Source: Gracilaria gracilis (Eukaryota; Rhodophyta; Florideophyceae; Gracilariales; Gracilariaceae). Taken from it: a DNA stretch of 64,000 nucleotides. The stretch is from NCBI GenBank assembly GCA_030374805.1, contig JARGSG010000128.1, positions 1 to 64,000 on the forward strand. Direction: 5' to 3'. This document shows positions 44,589 through 55,300 of the stretch, one piece after another (position 1 is the first letter of the stretch; every line of letters starts with the position of its first letter). The position numbers and the translations under genes were made by a program. The notes under the pieces were generated by a model. It searched no databases. It was not told the origin of the DNA and saw nothing but the letters and a program-made list of their open reading frames with translations.

Positions 44589-47500
44589 CTACGCAAACAG
44601 ACCGCAAAGCAGCCTGAGACTTTCTAGGGCATCATGCCTCAAAGACTTTGTCAAGATGTCGGCAGGTTGTACCTCAGTGGGAATCCCCTCCACTCTCACA
44701 ATCTTATCTTTCACAAGCTCTTTAACATGGTGATACTTCAAACCAATATGCTTGTTCCTTTCCAAAGTCTTAGCATTCTTGGCGATACACAGTGCTGTTG
44801 AGCTGTCCGTGAAGATATTGATCGGGTACATACTAGGTTCTTCATTTAATTTTTAGAACTTTGTCATTGCAAAGTTCCCAAAAGAGCCTACGCATCCATG
44901 TCAAGACCTTTCCGCCATGTGACAGTGCGATATATTCTGCCTCGCCAGACGACAACGCAATGAGCGTTTGTTTCTTCGTCGTCCACATAACCGGCGCTTC
45001 ATTCACCTTTATCAACAGTCCCGTTGTCGGTTTTCTGGTGTCACGGCATCCAGCCCAGTCTGCATCACAGTATGCTTCCATTGGTGCTGAATTGTTTGAA
45101 GGGAAAAATAGTCCAAGGCCCTTCGTACCATTCAAATATCTTATTACTCTCTTTGCAAGTCCCATGTGCCTCATGCAGGGGTCATGTACTTGCCTTGCCA
45201 GCATTGAAGCTGCAAACATTATATCCAGTCTAGAGGATACGGCGAGGTACATCAAATGTCCTACCAGCTTACGGTAGCGACCGTGAAGCGCCGATGAGAG
45301 CTGTTGCTCATCATCACCTCGACTCGTAAGGTCGCAAGGGGACGGCAACGGCGTCCGCGCAGGGTTGGAGTTCCACAGCCCATATTCCCTCAACATCTTA
45401 TCGATGTATCTTGTTTGGCGGACCTTGATTCCACTCCTATCCAGTTCTAGGTCCATTCCAATAAAGGACTTTGCTTCACCAAGAAACTTCACCTGGAAGA
45501 GTTCCTGCATCTCGACCTTAAAGTCTTTGAGGAGGGAATAAGAATTTGATAGCATAAGGATGTCATCAACAACAACGACGAGGTTCAGTGTGCCACTCCT
45601 GGATTTGTACAAGTATAGGCGGCTATCCGTACTTGATTGATTGAAACCGTGACGTATTAGCTTGTCGTGAAGTAGGGAGCCCCAAATTTGTCCCGCCTGT
45701 CGTGCCCCGTAGATTGATTTCTTAAGTAGGCAGACCTTACCAGGGACGTAGGAGGATCCAGAAAAGTTCTGGGGTTGTTCCATTAAGAGAGGCTCCTCGA
45801 GGTCTCCGTATAAGTAGGCGTTACTGATGTCCATGGTTTCCATTATTAGGCCCTGAGCCGCTGCCTTGGCGATGGCGAGGCGAATAGTCTCAAGCCGTGC
45901 CACTGGCGCGTACAGATTGTCCGGGTCGAAGTCCAAGTAAGGACGTTGCTTGTCGCCCCGGATTACGCAGCGTGCTTTGGCAAGAACCTTAGGAGGATCA
46001 GCGCTTACAGGTTTGACGGTGAAGGTCCATAAGAATGGGAGCGGTTTCATTCCAGGCTTCCTGTCCACCAGCTCCCATGTGTTCCTGCTAACGAGTGCGT
46101 TGAACTCTCTGTCTATCGCTTCAGCCCATTCGGGGAGAAGTCTAGCTTCTTCGAATCTTATGTGTGCTTTGCCCGCCTCTACACGATCTTGGAAACGCGA
46201 CTGGGCGACCATGCAGTGAGCCAGGGACGCATCCATATGTTCTTTATCCTCTTCCTCCATCTCGTTCTCGGCCTCGATCCGTCGGAGGGAGGAGAAGTCG
46301 ATGAGTTCGCTTAATGAAGGTAGAGATTCCTTCGCCACCTTAAAATCCCTGTCTCGGCACTTGATTACTTTCCGGATTGAAGGAATATATATTCTTAGTA
46401 AGATGCGAGGGCTTTGCATGCCTACAAAGTAACCAGGGAGGGCCCGAGGAAGTAACTTCTTGTTTGCGACTGTGTCCGATCTGTAGATGAATGCGTGTCC
46501 TGGTTGCCCAAACTTCAGGATATTCGTGAAGTCTGGCTTCTTTCTAAACCAGAGGGTGTAGAGTATCTTCATATCTACGCGAGAGTTCGGCAGGCGGTTC
46601 CTCAGATCGTTGGCGTGAGATATGGCTTCTTCCCAGAGTTGTAGGGAAAGCTGGGAAGCTTGCAGAAAGGTCCGTGCCATCTTCCACAAGTCTTGAATGA
46701 TCTTTTCGGCTACGCCATTTGATTGATGAGGGTACAGTGGTGCGTATTCGAGAATCATACCGCTTTCCATTGCGTACGTGACGAAGTCGTCCGATCTGTT
46801 CTCACCCGCCCCGTCAAGGCGAACGCGGTACACTCTGTTGGGAGAGAGTTCGTTCTCCGCGCGAGCCTTGTACCATCGGTTCGACTGGAAGAACTGAGAC
46901 TTTTTGTCTAGGAAGTAAACTGAGCAAGCTCTTGTGTTATCGTCGATGAGTACCTGGATGTACGTTGACTCTTGTAGTGATGGAGGGCTGATGGGGCCGG
47001 TGATATCGGTATGAGTGAGTTCCAATGGTTTAGAGGCAACCGATGTGGAGTGTTGTAGTGGTGCACGTTTGCTTCCAGCGTGTTTGCAAGGTGTGCAGTG
47101 TACGTTAGCGATTTCCGATGAGGAAAGTGGTGGAACTTCGTCGCATTGATCCACGCATGCCCAGAGCCTTTCTCTTCCGGGATGTCCTAGTTTCTCGTGC
47201 CAGTCTTTTGCTGTGTTTCCTGGGGATAGCATGGCGCCTTGTGCTCGAGGAGAAGGTACCGGATTTGGGAGAGGGTATAGGCCGTCTCTGGGGAAAGACC
47301 TGTACAATGTTTGCCCAGAGGACAGATCCTTGAGATCGAATCCCGTTAATCCTTGCTCGTTTGATAACTCGAAGCGGACGTGTTGCGAGAGAACTGAGAG
47401 TGAAACTAGGTTAGAATCGAAAGACGGAGTGTGTTTCGCGGGTAGTATAAGACCTTCTCCGATAGGCAGTTTGATGGTGCCATGGGCGATGATATATGAA

Positions 47501-47784
47501 GATGTATCGCATGTGCGCACGATTTGGCGTCGTGTTGTATTTTACTCCCAGAAGGAGTTCCTGTCCTTGATGAAGACATGAGTGGCGCCCGAGTCTAACC
47601 ATTTGTGAACGATTCCGCTAGGAGAGGCACTTGCTTGCGCGATAGCGACAAAACCACGAGGTGTGCCGTCTTCGTGGTGGTTGTTGTTGCGTTTGTTACC
47701 TTGTCGACGGTTACTACTTCCCTTGTTCGAGCCGTTGGTGGTGTCTCAGTCCTTGCTAGGACTGTTTGTATTGTTGTGATAGTT
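44589..47784 (-). pseudogene. copia pol: protease, integrase, reverse transcriptase, RNase H
   Basis: In the same frame as gag. The protease active site WLDSGATHVFIKD is at about 47560-47600, followed by an in-frame TAA near 47548. 47520-44842 is open for 892 codons. It has the integrase HHCC (WHEKLGHPGRERLWAC and the CTPC pair) and catalytic residues in LTHTDITGPIS, RLDGAGENRSD and NGVAEKIIQDL. The reverse transcriptase has WTFTVKPVS, TMDISNAYLYG and LVVVVDDILMLS, and RNase H has YCDADWAGCRDTRKPTTG with SSGEAEYIALS. The last RNase H part (INIFTDSSTALCIAKN) is at 44589-44831 in a shifted frame. Stops between gag and pol at 47785-47787 and about 47746. With few lesions and near-identical LTRs it was recently active. 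Confidence 0.9.
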
Positions 47785-48612
47785 TCAATTGCGACTTCGT
47801 CTTCTCTGGCGACCACCCCTTTCGCTGGGTGCGTTATTGTTCGTGCCTTTGCGGGACCAACATTCGGATCGTATGTGGCCGATTCGTCTACAGTTCCAGC
47901 ATTCGATGCCTTTCGTTCTCTTTCGATGGTGTTTGAAGGCAGTATTCGACTTATGTGCCGCAGGGTAAGGATGTTTGCCGTCTTTCTTTGGGTCCGTTGC
48001 TTTAGCTGTGCTCGAAGATGAGCGATGGTTCCGGCGATCCATTTCAGAGCGTACGAGTGAAACGACTTGGTCGTAGTCCATGTTGTTTGCGTCGGCCAGT
48101 AACGTGATCGCCATCAAGGAGTCGGAAAGTGTCCGAAGTAGTGTAGCATTTCGCTCACGGTCGGATAGAGGATCGCCCAGACTGGCGAGTTCTAGGAATG
48201 TGGTTTCCATTTGTAAGAGATGTTGTTGTAGATCCTCGCCGTCTTTGAATGTGAATGTGCTTAACTTCTGTCGTAGGTTCATTTTGGACTGGATGTTGTC
48301 CTTCTTGTAGGTGGACTCCAGTTTGGTCCATACCTCCAGAGCAGCGCTGTGGTCTCGTTCGAGGAGTTCAGATACGGCAATTATTGGTTGAGTTCCTAAA
48401 TTCTGCACGATGGCAGATCGGGCCTTACGATCGGCGTCGTCCCAATGACTTTGGGATTCTTCGGTTCCCTCATCAGGTCGAAGGTCTGACAGGACGAACA
48501 ATACTTGACCCGAGTGCACAATGTCTCGTACGTATATGCGCCAAGTGTAATAGTCGGCGGTGCCCTTCAGTCGCGGGATGCGCTTCGACTCGTGTTCTTT
48601 TTCGGCTTCCAT
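47785..48612 (-). CDS. copia gag
   Basis: 275 codons from ATG at 48612. The N-terminal part resembles copia gag (IPRLKGTADYYTWRIYVRDI; WTKLESTYKKDN; LRTLSDSLMAITLLADANNM). The nucleocapsid end has CWNCRRIGHIRSEC, a perfect CX2CX4HX4C knuckle, and a basic tail. It ends with TGA at 47785. Pol lies downstream in the same frame, so in an active copy gag and pol were probably one ORF. Confidence 0.85.
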   Translation of the reverse strand: MEAEKEHESKRIPRLKGTADYYTWRIYVRDIVHSGQVLFVLSDLRPDEGTEESQSHWDDADRKARSAIVQNLGTQPIIAVSELLERDHSAALEVWTKLESTYKKDNIQSKMNLRQKLSTFTFKDGEDLQQHLLQMETTFLELASLGDPLSDRERNATLLRTLSDSLMAITLLADANNMDYDQVVSLVRSEMDRRNHRSSSSTAKATDPKKDGKHPYPAAHKSNTAFKHHRKRTKGIECWNCRRIGHIRSECWSRKGTNNNAPSERGGRQRRRSRN

Positions 48613-49374
48613 CGCAAAGTTTCCTCGACGCGGGAGCAGAGGGGCTGTTGCAGGTTGTAGTCTTCACCAGTCCCCTACTGGGTGAGGGTTTCTTCTTGTT
48701 CAGAGTCACTGGCAGGGGGTGCTAGCCCCGTACTCCGAAACGTCAGACCTCTGGCTCCGGGCTAACTCTCTCCCGGTGAGACACGCTTTATTTTGGCCTC
48801 CCAAGTTCTGCGTGCTTCAGAACGAGGTGCTTTTACGGCTACGAGACGTCCAGAGGAGGTTACTAACAGAGAGATATGTTTTCACCAGTGTACTTTCTCT
48901 AGCCTCTTGCGTCGTACGAGCGGGGCGATCTTCTCCGTTATGCTTCGATGGCACGGACAACTCGGGCTAACGACGAGACACCCCGTCACCGTCGGGAGAC
49001 AGAGCACTCCCCAGCAGAGCCAGTTATACAGAGTGGTATGAGATCCAACGGTTTGGTACAAGTCCCCTGTCGATTCCCTGCCGGTTTTCAGCTTGCGGGT
49101 AGTTCTTGCCAACAAAGTGCCAGCTTCCTGAATCAGGGAGGCAACAGAGGCTCTTAATCAACAGTGGCAGCTTCCCGCCCGTTAAATACACGACACCACG
49201 CAGCTTCCGGTAGGCCAGCGAGACTTCAAAACTCAACCTGTAGTTCTAGATTAGGGAGACAACCCAATGCCTGGTGCGCCAACACACCACGCCCCGTAGA
49301 CAAAGTAGGCTCTAGAGAAGTGTGTTGCGGCACCGCGGCCGAGAAAGGCGTGGCGATGCGGCTAGTGGCTGCAG

Positions 49375-49720
49375 GCGAGGCGGCGCGGCCAAATGCAGGT
49401 GAGCCGGTGCGGCCGAAGGCCGAAGAGGTGGTTCGACCGACGGTGGACGAGGCGGCGCGGCCGAAGAAGAGAAACGGCGCGGCCGGAGGAGACAGGCGGC
49501 GCGGCCGGAAGAGAGAGGCGGCGCGGCCGGAGGAGAGAGGTGGCGTGGCCAAAGGAAAGAGGCGGCGCGGCCAAAAGAGAGAGGCAATGTAGCCGAGGGA
49601 GAGAGGCGGCGCGGCCAGAGGAGAGAGGCAGCGCGGCCGAAAAAGGCGGACGAGGCGGCGCGGCAAGTGGTGAACGAGGCGCCGCGGCCAAGGGAGAGAG
49701 GCGGCGCGTAAGAGCGGTGA
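49375..49720. repeat. GC-rich minisatellite in the copia leader
   Basis: About 14-16 imperfect units of roughly 20-24 bases with the core gaggcggcgcggccgaag and variable gagaga spacers. Its presence inside the leader could fold into strong RNA structure. Confidence 0.8.
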
Positions 49721-50253
49721 TCAGGTGCGGTGCACAGGCGCGGTGCCGATGTGCGGAGGTAAGGAGCGATTTACCAGCCACGGCGGAGAGGTGCAAGTGT
49801 GAGGCGTGGGAGACAAGGCACGACAGAGAGGTGGGGGTGTGAAGTGGGGTAGCACGCCCGGCGGAGTGGCGCGGCGGTTAGGGTTGGTGGCCAGGCGGGG
49901 TGGGTAGGTGCGTCGGCGGAAGGCGGTGGCAAGGAGCGGTGCGAAAGCCTGTCAGTGCGGTGCGGCAGCGTAGGCGGGCCAGTACGAGGTGACTGCAAGG
50001 TACGGCGGCGAGGCGCAGAGATGGGATGCGACCGGTGGCTTGGCGCGGGAGCACAGCAGTGGGGTGCAGAAGCGAGGTTCTGCTTTAGGATGTGGCGGCT
50101 ATGCGCCCCCAGGCGGGGCCACGAGGTGCGATAGGCAAGGACGAGTGTGATGGCGAACAGCGGTGTCGTTTGACAAAGGCGACGAGGGTGCGGAGTGGTG
50201 GCGGGAGCGGGGGGGAGGAAGTTTGGCGCCCTCGGTGCGGTCGGAGGAATTGG

Positions 50254-50269
50254 GCAGCGATGGCTACCA
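50254..50269 (-). promoter_or_regulatory. possible copia primer-binding site
   Basis: On the minus strand, five bases after the 5' LTR, TGGTAGCCATCGCTGC. TGGTAGC would pair with a tRNA 3' end GCUACCA, as in initiator methionine tRNA, which many copia elements use. Confidence 0.5.
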
Positions 50270-50274
50270 TAAAA

Positions 50275-50405
50275 TGGGTTGACGCTTGACCCCCAGGAGG
50301 AGTTGAGCACTCGCCGTCGCCGGCCGTCCTTTATTTTGCACGCAGAGTGGAACGTGTGGACACTATGGCACGTTCCACTTGGTGGCCAGGACTACGTCAC
50401 TCACA
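50275..50405 (-). repeat. copia 5' LTR
   Basis: 131 bases, matching 44211-44341 with one visible substitution. Confidence 0.92.
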
Positions 50406-50432
50406 AAAAAGCAAAGGGTTGTCAATAATGGG

Positions 50433-50621
50433 TTATTCATCATGATGAATCGCCGTCATGTGATTTCTTCTCACGTTTTTTTCTCGAAGAAATCGTATGA
50501 TGGGCGTATGACCTGCAGTTGCAAGTGCATCCAAGAACAACACATTGTGAACGTTCGATTCACATAATTGCTCCTTGATTTGGCCTTGTAAGATGCATAC
50601 GTCCCGAATATAGCTTCTCAA
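50433..50621 (-). pseudogene. possible ankyrin-repeat fragment
   Basis: The minus strand reads ALATAGHTPIIRFLREKN, which resembles one ankyrin repeat (A..GH..I..FL...). Only about one and a half repeats are visible and there is no longer open frame. The match could be chance. Confidence 0.25.
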
Positions 50622-51092
50622 TGTATCCCATCATACGAACTGATAAATACTACGAGTTTCGCTACGAATGTCTAGCTGACAAAAGATCTCAAGTTAAGTT
50701 TCAAGTCTTGTTAGGAGATAACTGTCTCTGTGTTCCAGAAAGCCTCTTCTCTACGCTCATCTGTCTTCCAACAACAGCCCGTTTTGGCGCGTATGTCTCT
50801 GCAAGGGACATATCACGCAGCAAATTCACATGTTGCATTCATCTTAGTGTTTGTTCGCGCGGTTGGCAGCTGTCTCATGAAGTCGGCCGAAGGAGATATC
50901 AGCTCGTATAAAGTGGTTCTCTTCGACCGAGTTGAGCTGGATGCTCTCTACCGATTATCCAAGCCAGAGCAACTCAGGCTGAGAACAATTCGTAATCCAC
51001 ATCTTCAGACACTCGATAACAAGCGCTTCTTCATCGCCGTTACTGTCTACTTCGACAGTCTCCTGTGCCGTACAACGGGCGTCGAGCGATAA
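50621..51092 (+). pseudogene. upstream segment of the RTX-like gene, or a separate small ORF
   Basis: 50730-51092 is open in the same frame as the ORF starting at 51099. They are separated only by a TAA at 51090-51092 and six bases. It contains VLFDRVELDALYRLSKPEQL and ends TTGVER. 50621-50911 is an overlapping frame with a plausible start (TDKYYEFRYECLADKRSQVK), so a frameshift may lie near 50800. No domain is recognised. Either the gene at 51099 begins at its own ATG, or the TAA is a nonsense mutation in a longer protein. Confidence 0.4.
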
Positions 51093-51098
51093 GCACAA

Positions 51099-51755
51099 AT
51101 GGCTGACGAAGAAAAAGATATCTTCTCCGTCGAGGCGCGAGCATCTTTTATCCGACGTCTAGGGAAAGATCTGGCGCACGGTTCGACGTTGTTCGCTGCT
51201 CAGGGAGATGCCGAGGCGCTGAATCCTTTGAGTTCCGCTGATACTCTCGGAGACGCCCTGGGGGACGCCGGTGTGGATCAGGAGTATATCAACGCCGTGA
51301 AAGCCATCAAGAACGATCCTGAAGTACAAGAAGCTGCTGCAATATTTCAGAATGCGTTGGAGGACAGAGATGACGTCCGCAGAATCGGTAGTCTCATACC
51401 ACAAGCTCCTGGCAAAACCAACTTCATACCGTTTGTGCATGATCCTGGTCTGCTCGGGACCGTGCTCAAAGGTGTGGTGGCTGAGGGTGAAGACAGTGAT
51501 TTGGTAAGCTGGAGCAACTATATGAGCGGTGCTGGCACCAGCTTTGGCGGATTCATGGCCGACCTTCCGGCTACGATGACCGACATGATTTCTGGTATCA
51601 CAAACGCTTCGCTTTTTCGATACATCAGATACAACGGGGAACTCGAGCATGCGCAAGGCAAGCTTCAAGATGTTATAAAGAAGCAGGACGAGGTTATGAA
51701 GTCGTATCTTATTGACCCCGAGGACGCATATCGTCAGCGCAAGAAGCATGCCGTT
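51099..51755 (+). pseudogene. RTX/pore-forming toxin-like gene, first part (before gypsy-3)
   Basis: 219 codons from ATG (MADEEKDIFSVEARASFIRR) up to the target duplication of gypsy-3. Mostly helical and acidic, with a Gly-rich less polar stretch at about residues 140-170 (SGAGTSFGGFMADLPATMTD). On its own it has no clear family. Its continuation at 57100 contains long hydrophobic segments and then RTX-type repeats. That layout recalls the translocation plus RTX part of large bacterial toxins (Mcf/FitD or TcdA/TcdB type pore domain). The frame runs without stop up to the duplication CCGTT (51751-51755) and continues in the same frame after the second CCGTT. Toxicity is not shown; this is an architectural resemblance only. 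Confidence 0.55.
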
Positions 51756-51999
51756 TGTAATACAGAGGCGAGTGCACTGTATGATACGGGAAGATGATGA
51801 GATGTTGGGTCGTGGCTGGCTGCTCTCCACGCAAGAGGAGCAGTCCAGGTCGTACCTCTTTATTTATACTGCGCCTCAAAGCAGGCTTGCAGTTGAAACA
51901 GAGAGCAACTGTGACCGAACCTAGCTTGAAGGTCACGCGCCGCTACAGAGGTCATGACTAAAGAAGACAGCAGCTTGTAGTACATACTACTTTGTCACA
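51756..51999 (-). repeat. gypsy-3 3' LTR
   Basis: Plus-strand start tgtaatacagagg, end actttgtcaca. Two visible differences from 56851-57094 (ggctggctgc/ggctggcttc and cagagagc/cagatagc). Confidence 0.95.
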
Positions 52000-52337
52000 T
52001 TCGCCCGGTCTTTGGCTAAAGACGTCCTCGTCGAAGCCTGAGTAGCCAAAAAGTTCTTGAGAGATTCGGCGCAATTGCGGAGAGCTGTACGCGGTAGCCA
52101 GGCTGCGTCCTCGGGACGATTCGCCAACGAAGCGAACTAAGTAAAAGACACGTCGATTAAAGCGTTTGCGCGCAATAATCTCTTCGACTTCCTGTTCGAT
52201 TGCACCGTCGTTGTCGATCACGATATCTAACGGGCCCTTGTTATCATCGTGAAAACAAGCGGAGCTTCGCGACATGGAAGACGTTATGCGCGCGTCGCAT
52301 GGTACATGGTAACTCGATACGATAGGTTACTGGCCCC
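52000..52337 (-). pseudogene. gypsy-3 integrase end and chromodomain, in shifted frames
   Basis: Three successive frames each continue the expected protein: LGPVTYRIELPCTMRRAHNV through LRLFSR (52244 up to ~52337), then DDNKGPLDIVIDNDGAIEQE and VEEIIARKRFNRRVFYLVRF (chromodomain core), then EDAAWLPRTALRNCAESLKN. The switches fall at runs of one base: CCCC at 52334-52337, AAAA at 52252-52255 and GGG at 52113-52115 on the plus strand. They may be sequence errors rather than mutations. Confidence 0.8.
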
Positions 52338-55300
52338 AAGACGTTCTTGTATACGAAAGGGGCCGATAAAACGAGGTTGCCACTTCTTCGGAAGCGACGA
52401 GCGGCGTGTAAGTGAGAGATTATCAGCGCGGAGAAGGACAAGCATTCCTGGTTCAAAGGATACATCGCGGCGACTGCGGTCAGCATAAAACTTCTGATTG
52501 CAGCTGGCCTTCGCCAGGTGTTCGCGCGCCAGAGTGACCATCGCCTGTCGTCTGCTAACGTAGTCGTCAGCTGACTGAGAACGATCGGAACATTGTCCAA
52601 GGGTACGAGTAACTGGTGTGTGTGGATTGTAGCCAAGAGCGACTTCAAAGGGGGAAAGCCGAGTGCTGCTGTGACGCGAGGTGTTATATTCAAACTCGAG
52701 AGTAGGGAGCATGGTGTCCCAATCCGAAGGTGCGGCCTGTATTAACGAGCGAAGCATAGCAGACAGAGTGCGGATTAGGTTCTCGGATTGGCCGTCCGTT
52801 TGGGGATGGTCGGCCGTCGATGTATTGCTTCGTACATTCAGAAGTTGAGTGAGAGTTTTCCAAAACCTTGATGCTACCTTGGGGTCTCTGTCCGATACCA
52901 AGGTGTGGGGAACTCCGTGTTTGGCGAAGAGGTGATATTCGAAGAGAAATGCGGTGTCTTGAGCGCTGGCAGTCTTCTTCGTCGGGACAAATATGGACTG
53001 TTTGGAGAGTTTGTCCACAATTACTAGGATGGCATCGTACCCATTGCAAGTGGTGGAAAGTTCGGTGAGAAAATCGAAGGTGACGATCTCCCAGCAGCGA
53101 TTGGGGATTGGTAACGGTTGCAGAAGTCCTTGCGGTGGTTTGCAGACTGGCTTGTTCGACTGGCAACTGCGGCACTGACGTACAAAGCGCAAAATGTAGC
53201 GGTACATTTGTGGCCAATAAACACTTCGAGCTGCGTTGAAGTATGTCTTGTCTGCGCCGACATGACCGATACCGTGGAAATAGCCTGTGAGCTCGTCACG
53301 GAGGATGCCTTCCGGGATGTACAGGCGAAGAGAACCAGTGCCTGCCCAGTATATTATTCCGTCGCAGACAGAGAAGTTTGTGGATATACGGCGTGACCTA
53401 GGAGAACTGTTGTTTTGCGTTGAAGGTCCGGACAAGATGTCGCGAGCCAAGGGGTCGGATGTGTAGAGTGCTCGAACGCGGGCATGCAGATCCGGAATAC
53501 AGATGGTAAGCGAGCGGAGAATGGGAAGGTGGTCAGGGCGGCGGCTAAGCGCGTCGGGTACCACATTGCGCTTTCCAGGGAGGTGTTCAACCTCGAATGA
53601 ATGTTCCTGGATCTCATCAAGCCAACGACATTGTCGGCCGGTGAGCCTTGACTTTGATTGAAGATAGCGGATAGGGTCGTGGTCGGTCTGTAGAAGAAAA
53701 CGACGTCCACGAAGGTACGGACCCCACACGCGGAGCGCGATCATCACGGCCAAGAGCTCTTGGTCCCCGGTGTCCCAATTGCTCTCTGACGGAGAAAGAC
53801 GGTGTGAGAGGTAAGCAATAGGGTGTCCGTCCTGTGACAGAGTTTCACCAACTGCATGCTTGGATGCGTCGGTGGCCAGAGCGAACGGCTTTGTAGGGTC
53901 TGGATGCGCAAGAACAGGTGCAGAAGTGAGGGCAGCCTTGATCGAATCAAACGCAGACTGTTGCGAGGGCGTCCACTCAAACGTATGAGAGCGGAGAAGG
54001 TCTGTGAGTGGCTGTAAGATCGCGGCATATCCCTTGACGAAGCGACGGTAGAAGTTGGCGAGGCCCACGAATTGCTGCACGTTCTTCAGATTCTTGGGCG
54101 TTGGCCAGTCGCGTACTGAAGAAACAAGACGCTCCTGCGTAGAGACTCCTTTGTCTGAGACAGTGAATCCTAGATACTCCACTTTGTTCGCTCCGAACGA
54201 GCACTTTCTTGGTCTAGCGTACAGCTTGTGCTCTCGCAAAGCGGAGAATAACTGACGGAGATGTTCTTTGTGCTCTTCCATGGAGCGGCTGTAGACAAGA
54301 ATGTCGTCGAGGTAAAGCACTAGACATTGTCCGTTGAGATGGCGTAGAGCGGAAGCGATGAGGCGCGAGAAAGCTGCTGGTGCGTTGCAGAGACCGAAGC
54401 ACAGTACCCGCCACTCGAACGAGCCATAGCGAGTCCTGATAGCGGTCTTGTGGCAGTCTTCTTCCTTGATGCGCATCTGGTGATAGGCCCCTACGAGGTC
54501 TATCTGAGAAAAAACGGTAGCTCCTGCAACTTGGTCCAGAGCCTCATCGATGAGGGGAAGAGGCGTGGCGTCTGGAATGGTGATTCGATTCAGCGCACGG
54601 TAGTCACAGACCATACGTAGTTCGCCGGACTTCTTCTTGACGAAGAAAACAGGTGCGCCAAATGGTGAGGAGGAGGGGCGAATGAGTCCTTTGCGAAGGA
54701 GCCCGTCTAGGGTGTTGCGGAGTACGTCTAGCTCTGCGGTAGAGAGCCTGATTACGGGTCGAACAGGAGGGGGTTCACCCGGACGGAGGTTGATCTCAAA
54801 GTCTTGTCCGCGCTGCGGAGGCAGCTCGTATGGTAGCTCTTCCTTGAAGACGTCCTCGAACTCGTCGACGATAGAGGCCAGCTCGGTGTGGCATTCGACG
54901 GACGTGGAAGGGCGCAGACGTAACGCATAAAGTTCACAGCCGCGCTGCTTGACGAGGCGGCGCATGCGCTTGTAAGTGATCGTCGGTACCGTTGGTTTGT
55001 CAACTCGCTTCGAAGAGGTAGAGTGGTTTCGTGGCAGCACTTTCGCTTGAGAACCATTAGCGCGCTTAATGGTTAGGCTGTACGATGACCAATCGACGTG
55101 AGGTCGTACCTGTTGGAGCCATTGACGCCCGACGGTGATGAGTGGAAGCCCGTTATCCGTGTCTTTCATATCGATGACATAGACTTTAACGGGGGCTTCC
55201 CCTGCCTGTAGAGCGATCGTAGCTGTCGCCTGGAAATGAATTGGGACAGTTGTTGAGTTGCCAAGTTCGGTGAGGTGGTATTCGGAAGGTTCCAGGGAGA

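Larger units (their letters stand above)
48613..50274 (-). other. long copia leader
   Basis: 1.66 kb between the 5' LTR and gag, unusually long for a copia element. It is GC-rich and has no conserved ORF. Long minus-strand ORFs such as 49771-50310 are Pro/Ala/Arg low-complexity products of the GC-rich sequence. It includes the tandem repeat described separately. Confidence 0.6.
44211..50405 (-). mobile_element. Ty1/copia element
   Basis: A 6.2-kb element in minus orientation with 131-bp LTRs at 44211-44341 and 50275-50405. It has gag and pol in the copia order (protease, integrase, reverse transcriptase, RNase H). A possible primer-binding site and a long GC-rich leader precede gag. No clear 5-bp target duplication: left flank is TGAAA, right flank AAAAA. 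Confidence 0.92.

Noticed and set aside
49375..49720. Repeat array considered as a CRISPR
   Set aside because: Units are contiguous and degenerate, without unique spacers of constant length, in a eukaryotic retroelement.
49226..50310. Minus-strand ORFs up to 179 codons rich in Pro, Ala, Arg and Ser
   Set aside because: Products of the GC-rich minisatellite and leader, no conserved content, located between LTR and gag.
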